Assembly (NCBI GenBank): GCA_937928765.1 | Contig: CALFVX010000017.1 | Coordinates: forward strand, 1 to 64,000 | DNA length: 64,000 nucleotides | Source of the DNA: an uncultured Endomicrobiia bacterium | GTDB taxonomy: Bacteria > Elusimicrobiota > Endomicrobiia > DTEH01 | Direction: 5' to 3' | Shown here: positions 41,426 to 50,480 of the stretch, piece by piece | Layout: each line of letters begins with the position of its first letter | How positions within the stretch are numbered: position 1 is the stretch's first letter | Translations under genes and position numbers: made by a program | Notes under the pieces: generated by a model | Told to the model about the DNA's origin: nothing | Database searches by the model: none | Seen by the model: only the letters and a program-made list of their open reading frames with translations

Positions 41426-42514
41426 TTATTCTAACATATGGCTGTGGGGACCAAAACCAAAAACAAATTGGAGATATAATCTATGATTGTTGTCTTGCTC
41501 GTTCTTATATTGTGTCCTAAAGTATGTTGATTCAGTAATGTTTCTTGTAATAACAAAACTTAGGGAAGAAAATACTTCTTTTTTTTCAAGTTCTTGTTCA
41601 TCTACAACTTTTGGTTCTTCAACATAATCTGTTCTTATTCCTAAGGCCCAATATTTAGAAATTTTGTAATCCAAAAACAAATATCCACCTAATCTGTTAT
41701 ATATTCCTAAAGGTATATCTCGGATAAGATGAAAAATTTCTGTTTGAACTTTAAAAACTTTATAAGCAGAAATTATATGTTTATAAGTGAAATCTAAACT
41801 TAATATATTAACATCATCTTTATGATAAGAAAAATCGGGGCCTTTACAAACCAAATGATTTAGTCCAAGTTCTAACTCTGAGATCTTACTTAATGGAAAA
41901 CTTAACCACAGCTTAGAATTATAACCTCTATCAGATAAAGAAAAATTTTCATTGTTATGTTCATCTTCATTATCATGGTTATGTTGATGAAACTTAGGAA
42001 TATCCCATATACCAAATGTTATTCTTGAAAAAAAATTAAAAGGTAAATTATAATTTAACCAAAAACCATCGCCAACTAAATTATGTTCACCAAAAAATTT
42101 TTTCATAAACTCTGGTTGGTCAAAATATCCTCTATGATGAGGATGAATTTTGTTTATTTTGCCAAAATCTATGTATTTTCTACCAAAATCCAAACCTAAG
42201 CCTCCAACAATTGTCTGAAAACTCACATATCCTTCATCTAGTTCAACTTCAAATATATTTTCATGTCTATGTAATGACCATATTATATCTGAACGAATTT
42301 GAGGATAAAGATAGCCTTGAAATACTAACTCTATTTCTTTTATATTTAATAAATTTTTTGATTCTTTAGAAATTTCGCTATAAAAATTACTAATTATGGA
42401 AATATCTGGAAGCTTATATAGGATATTTTTATTAGCAGATAGTGATGTTTGAGTATAAACTGTTAGGTTAAAAAATAAAGATATATATAAAAATGTTAAT
42501 AAAATGTTTTTCAT
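41426..42514 (-). CDS. Putative outer-membrane barrel protein with His-rich loop, zinc-uptake associated
   Basis: Signal peptide; alternating beta-barrel pattern; KFHQHNHDNEDEHNNEN; upstream of znuACB. Confidence 0.6.
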   Translation of the reverse strand: MKNILLTFLYISLFFNLTVYTQTSLSANKNILYKLPDISIISNFYSEISKESKNLLNIKEIELVFQGYLYPQIRSDIIWSLHRHENIFEVELDEGYVSFQTIVGGLGLDFGRKYIDFGKINKIHPHHRGYFDQPEFMKKFFGEHNLVGDGFWLNYNLPFNFFSRITFGIWDIPKFHQHNHDNEDEHNNENFSLSDRGYNSKLWLSFPLSKISELELGLNHLVCKGPDFSYHKDDVNILSLDFTYKHIISAYKVFKVQTEIFHLIRDIPLGIYNRLGGYLFLDYKISKYWALGIRTDYVEEPKVVDEQELEKKEVFSSLSFVITRNITESTYFRTQYKNEQDNNHRLYLQFVFGFGPHSHMLE

Positions 42515-42589
42515 AATTAAACTCCTTTTTACTTTAATAAAAAATTTAAAATTTTTGATATATTGAATTTTAAATTATTGTGAGAATTA

Positions 42590-42895
42590 TTAATATGGTG
42601 GTGCGCGAGAGAAAACTAAATCAAAAAAGATAGTTAAAGGAAGTTTTAAAAAAGTTATTTTTAATATAAAGACAAAAATTATCAAAAAAACAAAATTTTG
42701 AAAGTTAACTGTTAAGTTTTTAAATTGCTCTGTTATAATACATATTAAACATCTATACTCTTCATCTGAAAGAGAATCATGTAAATGAATATGCGAGATT
42801 ATTTCAAAAGAAGTAAACAAAAACAAAAAAATTATAAGTAATAGTAAGTTTTTCTTCATATTAATTATATTATCAAAATTATTTTTAAAAATCAA
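42590..42895 (-). CDS. DUF2946-like small membrane protein (start possibly the internal ATG of MKKNLLLL)
   Basis: HIHLHDS...CLIC motif and C-terminal FSRAPPY. Confidence 0.6.
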   Translation of the reverse strand: MIFKNNFDNIINMKKNLLLLIIFLFLFTSFEIISHIHLHDSLSDEEYRCLICIITEQFKNLTVNFQNFVFLIIFVFILKITFLKLPLTIFFDLVFSRAPPY

Positions 42896-42943
42896 CCTAA
42901 TTATTGAGATTTATAGCAGATTTTAGTATAATTTATAAAAATT

Positions 42944-44131
42944 ATGAAAAAAATCTACAGAATATTTTTTTTAATTTTACAACTACCAATATTTATTTTT
43001 TTATTTTCTTGTGTTAAAAATGATAAAAAAAATTCTGTTGAAGTTATAGTTTCAACGGGAACAATTAAATCAGGTGATATTTTAGAAAATATTTTTAAAA
43101 ACAAAAATTTTAATAAAAACGATATAAAAAATATAATTTCAACAATAAATAAAAATTATGATATAAGAAAAATCTTTCCTAAAGATTACTACGAAATTTT
43201 TTACACAACCTTCAATACTATAGTAAAATTCAATTATTGGTTGAATCCGTCAGAGTATTTCTCAGTTATAAAATCTAGTAATGAAATTTTTGAATTCAGT
43301 AGAATGAAACTAAATTACAAAGAAAATTTAGTTATAAAAGATGGTGAAGTTGAAGATTATTTGTGGAATGCTATGATAAAGCAAGATATTACTCCAGAAA
43401 CTATACTTAATTTCACAGACATCTTTTCCTGGCAGATAGATTTTTTAACAGAAGTAAGAAATGGAGATAAATTTAAAATTGCATATAAACAACTTGAATA
43501 TGAAAATGGATATAAAAAGGATGGAAATATTTTAGCAGCAAAATATTCTGGCAAAGCTACAAATAAACATATAGCCTTCTATTTTGAAAGTAAAGATGGA
43601 AACTTTAAAGGATATTTTTCAGAAGATGGTAAATCAGTCAAAAAAATATTTTTAAGGGCACCACTTAACTATAGAAGAATTTCTTCAGGATTTACAAAGA
43701 AAAGGTTTCATCCGATATTACGTATTTTTAGGCCACATCATGGGACTGATTTTGTAGCACCTATTGGTACACCAATAGTCTCTATAGGTGATGGTGTTAT
43801 AGAATACGCAGGATGGAAAACCGGTTATGGCAATGTTGTAATAATAAGGCATAATTCAACATATAAAACATTATATGGGCATCTTTTAAAAATAGAAAAA
43901 AATATAAAGCCAAAGACAAAAGTTTTCCAAGGACAACTCATTGGCTATCTTGGTTCCACAGGTATTTCTACAGGACCACATTTACACTTTGAGATTCATG
44001 TAAACAATAAACCAACAAATTTTTTTTCTTTAAAATTTCCGCCATCAGAAAGTATACCTGAAAAATATAAAGCTGAATTTGAACAAACAAAGCAAATTTT
44101 GTTGAAATATTTAGAAGAAAAAATAAACTAA
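42944..44131 (+). CDS. M23 (LytM) metallopeptidase lipoprotein
   Basis: Lipobox FLFSC; PHHGTDFVAPIGTPI; LYGHL; GPHLHFEIHVN. Confidence 0.93.
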   Translation: MKKIYRIFFLILQLPIFIFLFSCVKNDKKNSVEVIVSTGTIKSGDILENIFKNKNFNKNDIKNIISTINKNYDIRKIFPKDYYEIFYTTFNTIVKFNYWLNPSEYFSVIKSSNEIFEFSRMKLNYKENLVIKDGEVEDYLWNAMIKQDITPETILNFTDIFSWQIDFLTEVRNGDKFKIAYKQLEYENGYKKDGNILAAKYSGKATNKHIAFYFESKDGNFKGYFSEDGKSVKKIFLRAPLNYRRISSGFTKKRFHPILRIFRPHHGTDFVAPIGTPIVSIGDGVIEYAGWKTGYGNVVIIRHNSTYKTLYGHLLKIEKNIKPKTKVFQGQLIGYLGSTGISTGPHLHFEIHVNNKPTNFFSLKFPPSESIPEKYKAEFEQTKQILLKYLEEKIN

Positions 44132-44161
44132 ATTAAATATTTTTTAATTAATCTGTCTTTG

Positions 44162-44767
44162 CTATTTATTTTCTGTAGCAACAAAATAAATCTTTTTGTT
44201 ATCTAAAAATTCTTTTATTGTAAATTTTATTTTTTTAAACCATAAGAAAAGCTTATATTCTTCAGGCAAAAGGTCATCTTTTATAACACCACCTGTTTTT
44301 ATATGATTTTTATTAACTATATTTTTATTTTCTGAATGCACAATAACAAAATATCCTTTAGGTTTTAATACTCTTTTTATCTCTTTTAATACTTTTAACT
44401 TATAAACAAAATGTGGGAATGTATCAAAACATACAATGCAATTGAATTTTTTGTTTTTAAACGGCATATTATATGCATTAGCTTTTATATATAAAAATTT
44501 ATCGCCAAACTTTTCTTTTGCTTTATTTAACATTTTTTCTGAAAAATCTAATGCATATACTTCACCTTTATCCCCTACAATAGATTTTAAATATGGCAAC
44601 AAAATCCCTGTACCACAACCTAAATCTAATACTACATCATTATGTTTTATGAATTTTTTTAACAAAGGGAAGATTTTTTTCTCAATTATTTTTTTTCTTT
44701 TTATAAAATTTTTAGATTCTTCAGTCCAAGAGATTGCAAGATTGTCAAAAAATTGTTTTCTGTTCAT
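44162..44767 (-). CDS. Class I SAM-dependent methyltransferase
   Basis: VVLDLGCGTGILLPYL; VYALDFSEKMLNKAK; CIVCFDTFPHF; start overlaps stop of ABC permease. Confidence 0.88.
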   Translation of the reverse strand: MNRKQFFDNLAISWTEESKNFIKRKKIIEKKIFPLLKKFIKHNDVVLDLGCGTGILLPYLKSIVGDKGEVYALDFSEKMLNKAKEKFGDKFLYIKANAYNMPFKNKKFNCIVCFDTFPHFVYKLKVLKEIKRVLKPKGYFVIVHSENKNIVNKNHIKTGGVIKDDLLPEEYKLFLWFKKIKFTIKEFLDNKKIYFVATENK

Positions 44768-45561
44768 AATAGATAATTTCTTTTAGGTGATATTAATAAA
44801 CTTATAAAATAAATTAAATTTGCAAAAATAATTATAGTTGCTGCTGTAGGTAAAGATAAAAAATAAGAAATAATAAGTCCAAATATAGAAGATATCAATG
44901 CGAAAATTATTGATAAAATATACATTGTCTTTAAATTATAAGTCAGCTGATATGAAGTTAAAGCAGGCAAAGTAATCAAACTAAAAACCAAGATGCCGCC
45001 TATATAATTAAGATTTACTGCAACTGTTATACTACATAAAAACAGTAAACTATAAAAAATAAATTTTTCATATATCCCAACAGATTTAGCAATTTCACGA
45101 TTAAACAATACAGCAAAAATTTCTTTATTAAACAAAATTATAAAAATAACTATTACAATAAAAATAATGCTTAAAACAAATAAAGAAGTCCAATTTACTG
45201 CAAGAATGTTTCCCCAAAGAAAATTCAAAATTTCATTTTTTGGCCATTTGATTAATCCTGCTAAAAGAAAACTCAAACCTAAAACAAAAGAAAAAATTAT
45301 ACTTGTAGAGATGTTCAAAGAGATGTTTCCTTCTTCAGCTAAAGGTCCTATAAACATAGAAAAAGTTATGCAAAAAATTATTGATGATAGCAGTGGATTT
45401 ATATTAGATAAAATTCCAAAAATTGCACCTAAAAATGCTGAGTGTGCCATTGCAACACTTATGAAAGGAATATTTAACAATACAACCCATACGCTTACAA
45501 TACCGCAAATTATACCACTCAAAATTGAAACTAAAAAAATTCTTAAAAAAAATTGGTTCAT
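44764..45561 (-). CDS. Cluster-9 metal ABC transporter permease (second system)
   Basis: ABC-3 family; GIVSVWVVLLNIPFISVAMAHSAFLGAIFG. Confidence 0.88.
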   Translation of the reverse strand: MNQFFLRIFLVSILSGIICGIVSVWVVLLNIPFISVAMAHSAFLGAIFGILSNINPLLSSIIFCITFSMFIGPLAEEGNISLNISTSIIFSFVLGLSFLLAGLIKWPKNEILNFLWGNILAVNWTSLFVLSIIFIVIVIFIILFNKEIFAVLFNREIAKSVGIYEKFIFYSLLFLCSITVAVNLNYIGGILVFSLITLPALTSYQLTYNLKTMYILSIIFALISSIFGLIISYFLSLPTAATIIIFANLIYFISLLISPKRNYLL

Positions 45562-45564
45562 CTT

Positions 45565-46353
45565 TTAAGGATGTATAGGATCTATGTGAAAATGTCTTTT
45601 ATTGTCTATATTTTCTACTTGGACCTCACATTCATAAAGATTTGACAAAAAATCTTTTCTTAAAACTTCATCTGGTTTACCAGAGGATATTATTTTCCCA
45701 TTTTTTAAAAGTATTATTTTATTACAACAACTTTGGATATGATTTAAAATATGTGTTACACAAATTGTAGTTATATTTTTTTGCTTATAAATATTTTCTA
45801 TAATATCTAACAGCTCATATTGAGATTTTGGGTCTAAATTTGATGTTGGTTCATCTAATATTAAAATTTTTGGTTGTTGGACGAGAACTCTTGCAATGTG
45901 TACTTTTTGAAATTCTCCACCGGAAAGATGTCCTATGGGTTTTTCTGTCAAACTATCAATTTTTAAAAAACTTATTACTTCATCAATTATAATTTTATCT
46001 TCATAGTTAAGGTTCTTAAAAAATCCAAGTTTGCCAAACCTACCTAAAGAAATTATGTCTTTTACTAAAAAAGGTAGTTTTTTATCTATTAAATAATTTT
46101 GTGCTACATATCCAATTTCCTTTCTTACCTCAACAATATTTTTTCTACAAAGTTTTTTTCCAAACACATAAACCTCTCCAAAAGAAACTTTCTTTAACCC
46201 ACTTATAACATTAAGCAAAGAACTTTTACCAGCACCATTAGGTCCAATAATAGTAAGAAAAGTTTTTTCTTCTAAGTCTAAATTTATATCTTCCAATATT
46301 ATCTTTTTTTTACCATACCACAACCAAACATTTTTCAATTCTATTACTTTCAC
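45565..46353 (-). CDS. Metal ABC transporter ATP-binding protein (second system)
   Basis: TIIGPNGAGKSSLLNVISGL; HLSGGEFQKVHIARVLVQQPKILILDEPTSNLD; His-containing tail KRHFHIDPIHP. Confidence 0.92.
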   Translation of the reverse strand: MKVIELKNVWLWYGKKKIILEDINLDLEEKTFLTIIGPNGAGKSSLLNVISGLKKVSFGEVYVFGKKLCRKNIVEVRKEIGYVAQNYLIDKKLPFLVKDIISLGRFGKLGFFKNLNYEDKIIIDEVISFLKIDSLTEKPIGHLSGGEFQKVHIARVLVQQPKILILDEPTSNLDPKSQYELLDIIENIYKQKNITTICVTHILNHIQSCCNKIILLKNGKIISSGKPDEVLRKDFLSNLYECEVQVENIDNKRHFHIDPIHP

Positions 46354-47123
46354 TTCAATACCTTTTCAATTTTATAGATGTTTTCTTTAAATGTATTAAT
46401 ATAATTATCTTTTACAAAATTTGTTAAAACAATATGTTTTATTCTAAGATCTTTTGCAAGCTGTTTTGTAATTTTATAACCACTTTGTAGGTTGTCTGCT
46501 ACAAAAATAATTTTTCCATACATTGAAAAAATATTTTTGAAATCTTTTAAACTCACCTCTTCTTGTCTAGGATAAGAATATATAACTTCAAAACCTAACC
46601 AGTTAAGAAATTCTTTTTGATGTTCAGAAGAAATCACTTTATAACCTTTGTATTTTACAAATTTTTGTTTTATTTCTCTAACATACTCATTTACTTTATT
46701 TTCGTATTCTTCATAATTTTTCTCAAAGTATTCTTTATTTTCTGGCTGAAGTTCACATAGAAGTTTAAAAATTTCTTTACCAACAGTAAGATTTGTTTCT
46801 GGCAACATAAGATTTTTATCAACAGAAATTTTATAAATTTTTTTTGTTTTATCTAAAATTTTTTTCACCCAAATTTCCCAACCATGATAAATAAACAGAT
46901 CTGCATCAAAAATATTTTTTAAATCTTTTATAGACAAATCAAAATGTCCAGGACAAGTACTATAAGGTATTATGTTGATAACTTCTGCTTTATTTTTTAC
47001 AATCTCCTTAACAATTGCAGAAATATTTGTAGTAGTTGAAACAACTTTTATTTTCTTTGTTTCAGAATTAATAAACTGTGTTAAAAAAATTAATATTAAA
47101 ATAATAAACTTTATTTTTTTCAT
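46350..47123 (-). CDS. Divergent cluster-9 metal-binding ABC solute-binding protein
   Basis: KVVSTTTNISAIVKEIVKNKAEVINIIPYSTCPGHFDLSIKDLKNIFDADLFIYHGWEIWV; VISSEHQKEFLNWLGFEVI. Confidence 0.85.
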   Translation of the reverse strand: MKKIKFIILILIFLTQFINSETKKIKVVSTTTNISAIVKEIVKNKAEVINIIPYSTCPGHFDLSIKDLKNIFDADLFIYHGWEIWVKKILDKTKKIYKISVDKNLMLPETNLTVGKEIFKLLCELQPENKEYFEKNYEEYENKVNEYVREIKQKFVKYKGYKVISSEHQKEFLNWLGFEVIYSYPRQEEVSLKDFKNIFSMYGKIIFVADNLQSGYKITKQLAKDLRIKHIVLTNFVKDNYINTFKENIYKIEKVLK

Positions 47124-47129
47124 AAAAGT

Positions 47130-48935
47130 TTAAAAATTACATACTACACCTAACCCAAAAGTTCTTTTCGGCATTTGATAAATCCCACTTGCAGAAGGTA
47201 CTTCTGTATAAATTTTGTATTCTATATCAAAAATATTATCAACAGTAGCATAAATATTTAAATTTTTCATTACCTCATAATTAAGCTTTAAATTTGTAAC
47301 ATTATAATCATCAATTCTTTCTTTTACATTATTTGAAAGATAATAATACTCGCTCACATATTCGTTATACAAACTGCTACTTAATCTTCTAATATTAAAG
47401 CTTACTAAACCTACCACTTTGTTCTTAGGTTGAGCAACAACTTTGTCTTTTGTATCAATATATCCGTAACTTAGATAAAAATTTAAAAATTTCAAAGGAT
47501 TTATTTCTGTAATTATTTCTAAACCATCAAAGTCAAACTTTCCTATGTTTTTTTTCTTGCCAGAAACAACTTGTATTAAATCTTCTCCTTTCATATTAAA
47601 AACTGTAAAATCAAAATATATAATATCAAATAATTTATTTCTTACACCAAACTCTATATTTGTCACTTTTTCAGGTTTCAACTCAGTATTTGAATTATTA
47701 AAAAGGAACAAATCGTTAATATGTGGTGGTCTAAAACTGTTTGTCCAAAAGGTTCTTAGTGTTGTATTTTTAGATAATTCAAAAACAACTCCTGCTTTTG
47801 GTGTTAAAAAACTTTTAGCATATTCGTCATAATGATATCTTAAACCAAAATTAAGAGTAAATTTTTTAAACAATATATGCCTATCATCAAAATAAAGACC
47901 GTAGTCATATTTCTTATATTCTTTTAAAAAATTTTGTGGTGCACCAGAAATTACCTCGCCCCATTGGTTTCTAAAATCAAAGCCATAGGTTAAAATATTA
48001 TCTCTAAACAAAACACTATTTCCATAAACCATAACACCATCTGTTATATCTTTAGAATGCCACCCGTCAGAAAATTTGTGTTCACCAAAACTGCGATAAA
48101 ATTTTGTTGTTAAATTCATAAATTTAAAATTATCTTCATAATTTAAATCTAACGAACCACGATTATAGTCATTCCAAGTACCTACGGATGCAGGCAAAGG
48201 TTCATACTTTATACCATCAAAATATTTAAAAGAAAAATTTAGTTTTGAAGTATTAAAGAAATTATAACCTACAGATCCGCTAAAATCTGTTGCTTTATAC
48301 GAAGAATTTGTTGTATGCCCATCAGAATATCTTCTGTCTGCTGAAATAAAATAATTAAATTTAGAAAAATTTTGTCCTAACTGAAACCTACCTATTTCAG
48401 TGTTATAAGAACCACCATATAGATTTAAACTTGCTTCAAAATCTTTCTTTGTTTTTTGAGTAATAATATTAACAATACCACCAAATGCTTCAGGACCATA
48501 TACAACAGATTCTGGTCCACGAATTATTTCTATTCTGTCTACATTGTTGAAAGGCAAAGTATTAGTTACTGAACATCCAAAAATAGACATCTTATCTGGC
48601 CTACCATCTATAAAAATTCCAAGCCGTCTTCCGTTATCACCTAAACCACGAATATTTACATCTGCTCTGCCAAAAGCAGAAGTTTTTGTTATAAAAACTC
48701 CAGGGATTAATTCTAATATATCAGTCGTCTGATAAAAGTTTAAAACTTTTATATCTTCTTTAGTTAAAACAGAACATGACAACGGCAAACTTCTTATTTC
48801 CATATCATATCTTGTAGGAGTAGAAACAATTCTTTCAGCAGAAATATAAATTTCTTGTTGTTGAGCAAAAGATAAAGTCGTAAATAAAATTATTAGAACA
48901 AAAATTAAAAACATTTTCATAAATTTTACCTCCAT
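47130..48935 (-). CDS. TonB-dependent receptor in NikR-linked metal uptake operon
   Basis: Plug (RSLPLSCSVLTKEDIKVLNFYQTTDILELIPGVFITKTSAFGRADVNIRGLGDNGRRLGIFIDGRPDK) and C-terminal barrel. Confidence 0.92.
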   Translation of the reverse strand: MEVKFMKMFLIFVLIILFTTLSFAQQQEIYISAERIVSTPTRYDMEIRSLPLSCSVLTKEDIKVLNFYQTTDILELIPGVFITKTSAFGRADVNIRGLGDNGRRLGIFIDGRPDKMSIFGCSVTNTLPFNNVDRIEIIRGPESVVYGPEAFGGIVNIITQKTKKDFEASLNLYGGSYNTEIGRFQLGQNFSKFNYFISADRRYSDGHTTNSSYKATDFSGSVGYNFFNTSKLNFSFKYFDGIKYEPLPASVGTWNDYNRGSLDLNYEDNFKFMNLTTKFYRSFGEHKFSDGWHSKDITDGVMVYGNSVLFRDNILTYGFDFRNQWGEVISGAPQNFLKEYKKYDYGLYFDDRHILFKKFTLNFGLRYHYDEYAKSFLTPKAGVVFELSKNTTLRTFWTNSFRPPHINDLFLFNNSNTELKPEKVTNIEFGVRNKLFDIIYFDFTVFNMKGEDLIQVVSGKKKNIGKFDFDGLEIITEINPLKFLNFYLSYGYIDTKDKVVAQPKNKVVGLVSFNIRRLSSSLYNEYVSEYYYLSNNVKERIDDYNVTNLKLNYEVMKNLNIYATVDNIFDIEYKIYTEVPSASGIYQMPKRTFGLGVVCNF

Positions 48936-49193
48936 TATATAAAATTTTTGTTAACTTTATTAACTTACTAACTTTTTATAAATTGCATCATACTTTCTAC
49001 CAATTAAATATGAAATCAAAATAGATTAAACAACTTAATCACTATTTACTAACTTAATAAAGCTAACAACATTATATCCTTTTTTTACTTTTTCAATTTT
49101 TCGCTTCTACCAACCATCTAATTATCTTTTTATTTATCTTAATAATTATAACTTAAAAGATTACTAAGGTTAACAAATTTATAGAAATTTTAT

Positions 49194-49220
49194 GTGTTAC
49201 TTTTATAAAATTTGTGCTAC
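49194..49220 (+). promoter_or_regulatory. Candidate NikR-family operator, copy 1 (upstream of TonB receptor operon)
   Basis: GTGTTAC-N13-GTGCTAC. Confidence 0.55.
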
Positions 49221-49267
49221 TTAAATATAGATTTTACTATGTTAACTATATTATAAAATATTTACTG

Positions 49268-49675
49268 TTATAAACTTGATGTGATACTTAATGTACCGTG
49301 TTGGACACCTTTCATTGAGGAAAGATTATCTTTTAGTTGTTTTATCAAAGACGCTTTGCCTTTTACTATTATTACTTCAAGACAATGATGATGATCTAAG
49401 TGTATGTGTAAAGATGAAATAATTAACTTTTGATAGTTATGTTGAACATCAACAATTTTATCTACAAGTTCTCTTTTTTGATGATTATATACAATAGATA
49501 TTGAACCAGCAACTATTTTATCAGAAACCCAACTTTCTTTAACAAACTCAGCACGGATTAAATCTCTTATTGCTTCAGAACGATTTTTATAATTTTTACT
49601 TTTTATATATTTATCAAATCTATTAAGCAGATCTCTAGGTATTGCTACACCAAAACGTTTTAATTTTGAGTTCAT
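49268..49675 (-). CDS. nikR: NikR-family nickel-responsive ribbon-helix-helix regulator
   Basis: KRFGVAIPRDLLNRFDKYIKSKNYKNRSEAIRDLIRAEFV; metal-binding HLDHHHCLEVIIVKG; GVQHGTLSIT. Confidence 0.95.
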   Translation of the reverse strand: MNSKLKRFGVAIPRDLLNRFDKYIKSKNYKNRSEAIRDLIRAEFVKESWVSDKIVAGSISIVYNHQKRELVDKIVDVQHNYQKLIISSLHIHLDHHHCLEVIIVKGKASLIKQLKDNLSSMKGVQHGTLSITSSL

Positions 49676-49682
49676 ATTTTTA

Positions 49683-49709
49683 GTAACACAATTTTTATTT
49701 TTGTAGCAA
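49683..49709 (-). promoter_or_regulatory. Candidate NikR-family operator, copy 2 (immediately upstream of nikR)
   Basis: Minus strand TTGCTAC-N13-GTGTTAC, 7 nt upstream of nikR start codon. Confidence 0.55.
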
Positions 49710-49816
49710 AAAATTTTTTAATTTTCAATAGGTTCTAAAAATTTTTTCTTAAATTTATTTTTTACTATTAATAATTATCTTGTTTTAAAGGCTAAAATTT
49801 TATATTTTAATTTTAT

Positions 49817-50470
49817 ATGAAAGACTTTGAGGAAATAAAATTCTTTAATAAACATTACTATAAACTTGTAAAAACCTCCGGATGGCCTACAATACAGATT
49901 GATGGTATTCAGATGCATAGAATATCAAAATTTACTCCAGAAATTGATGCATCAAAAAAAGTTGATGCCTTAAATCCAAAACCTGGAAGTTTAGTATTAG
50001 AAATTTGTACTGGATTAGGATACACAACAATATTTTTACTTAAAAATAATTGTAGTGTTATAACTATAGAAAAAGACGAAAACGTAATATATATCGCAAA
50101 AAATAATCCTTACTCAAAACCATTATTTGACAATCTTACAGAACAACAAATTCCTTGCTTAGGTAAGGCAAGACTTATTTTTGGTGATGCCACAAAAATT
50201 ATAAAAACTTTTGAAGATAAATATTTTGAATATATTCTTCATGATCCGCCAAAGTTTAACATAGCAGAAGAACTTTATTCTTATGAATTTTATAAGGATT
50301 TGTATAGGATATTAAAACCTAAAGGAAGAATTTTACATTATATTGGCTCGCCACAGATAAAGTTAAAAAATAAAAATATTATTGCAAATGTAGTTCGTAG
50401 ATTAAAAGAAGTTGGATTTAAAAAAGTAGAACCTATAAAAGAAATAGAATGTTTTTTAATAACAAAATAA
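49817..50470 (+). CDS. Predicted SAM-dependent methyltransferase (COG2521-like)
   Basis: VLEICTGLGYTTIFLLKNNCSVITIEKDENVI; YILHDPPKFNIAEELYSYEFYKDLYRILKPKGRILHYIGSP. Confidence 0.82.
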   Translation: MKDFEEIKFFNKHYYKLVKTSGWPTIQIDGIQMHRISKFTPEIDASKKVDALNPKPGSLVLEICTGLGYTTIFLLKNNCSVITIEKDENVIYIAKNNPYSKPLFDNLTEQQIPCLGKARLIFGDATKIIKTFEDKYFEYILHDPPKFNIAEELYSYEFYKDLYRILKPKGRILHYIGSPQIKLKNKNIIANVVRRLKEVGFKKVEPIKEIECFLITK

Positions 50471-50480
50471 TAAAATTTTT

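Noticed and set aside
45167-45568. 133-codon plus-strand ORF
   Set aside because: Antisense to an ABC permease with clear family features.
48987-49012. TCATA-N16-TATGA inverted repeat as an E. coli-like NikR operator
   Set aside because: Half-sites are short and in the opposite orientation to GTATGA-N16-TCATAC; likely chance in AT-rich DNA.
48955-49190. GTTAAC-rich stretches (GTTAACTTTATTAAC, GGTTAACAAA) before the second TonB receptor as BirA sites
   Set aside because: Only half-sites; no matching arm at the required spacing.
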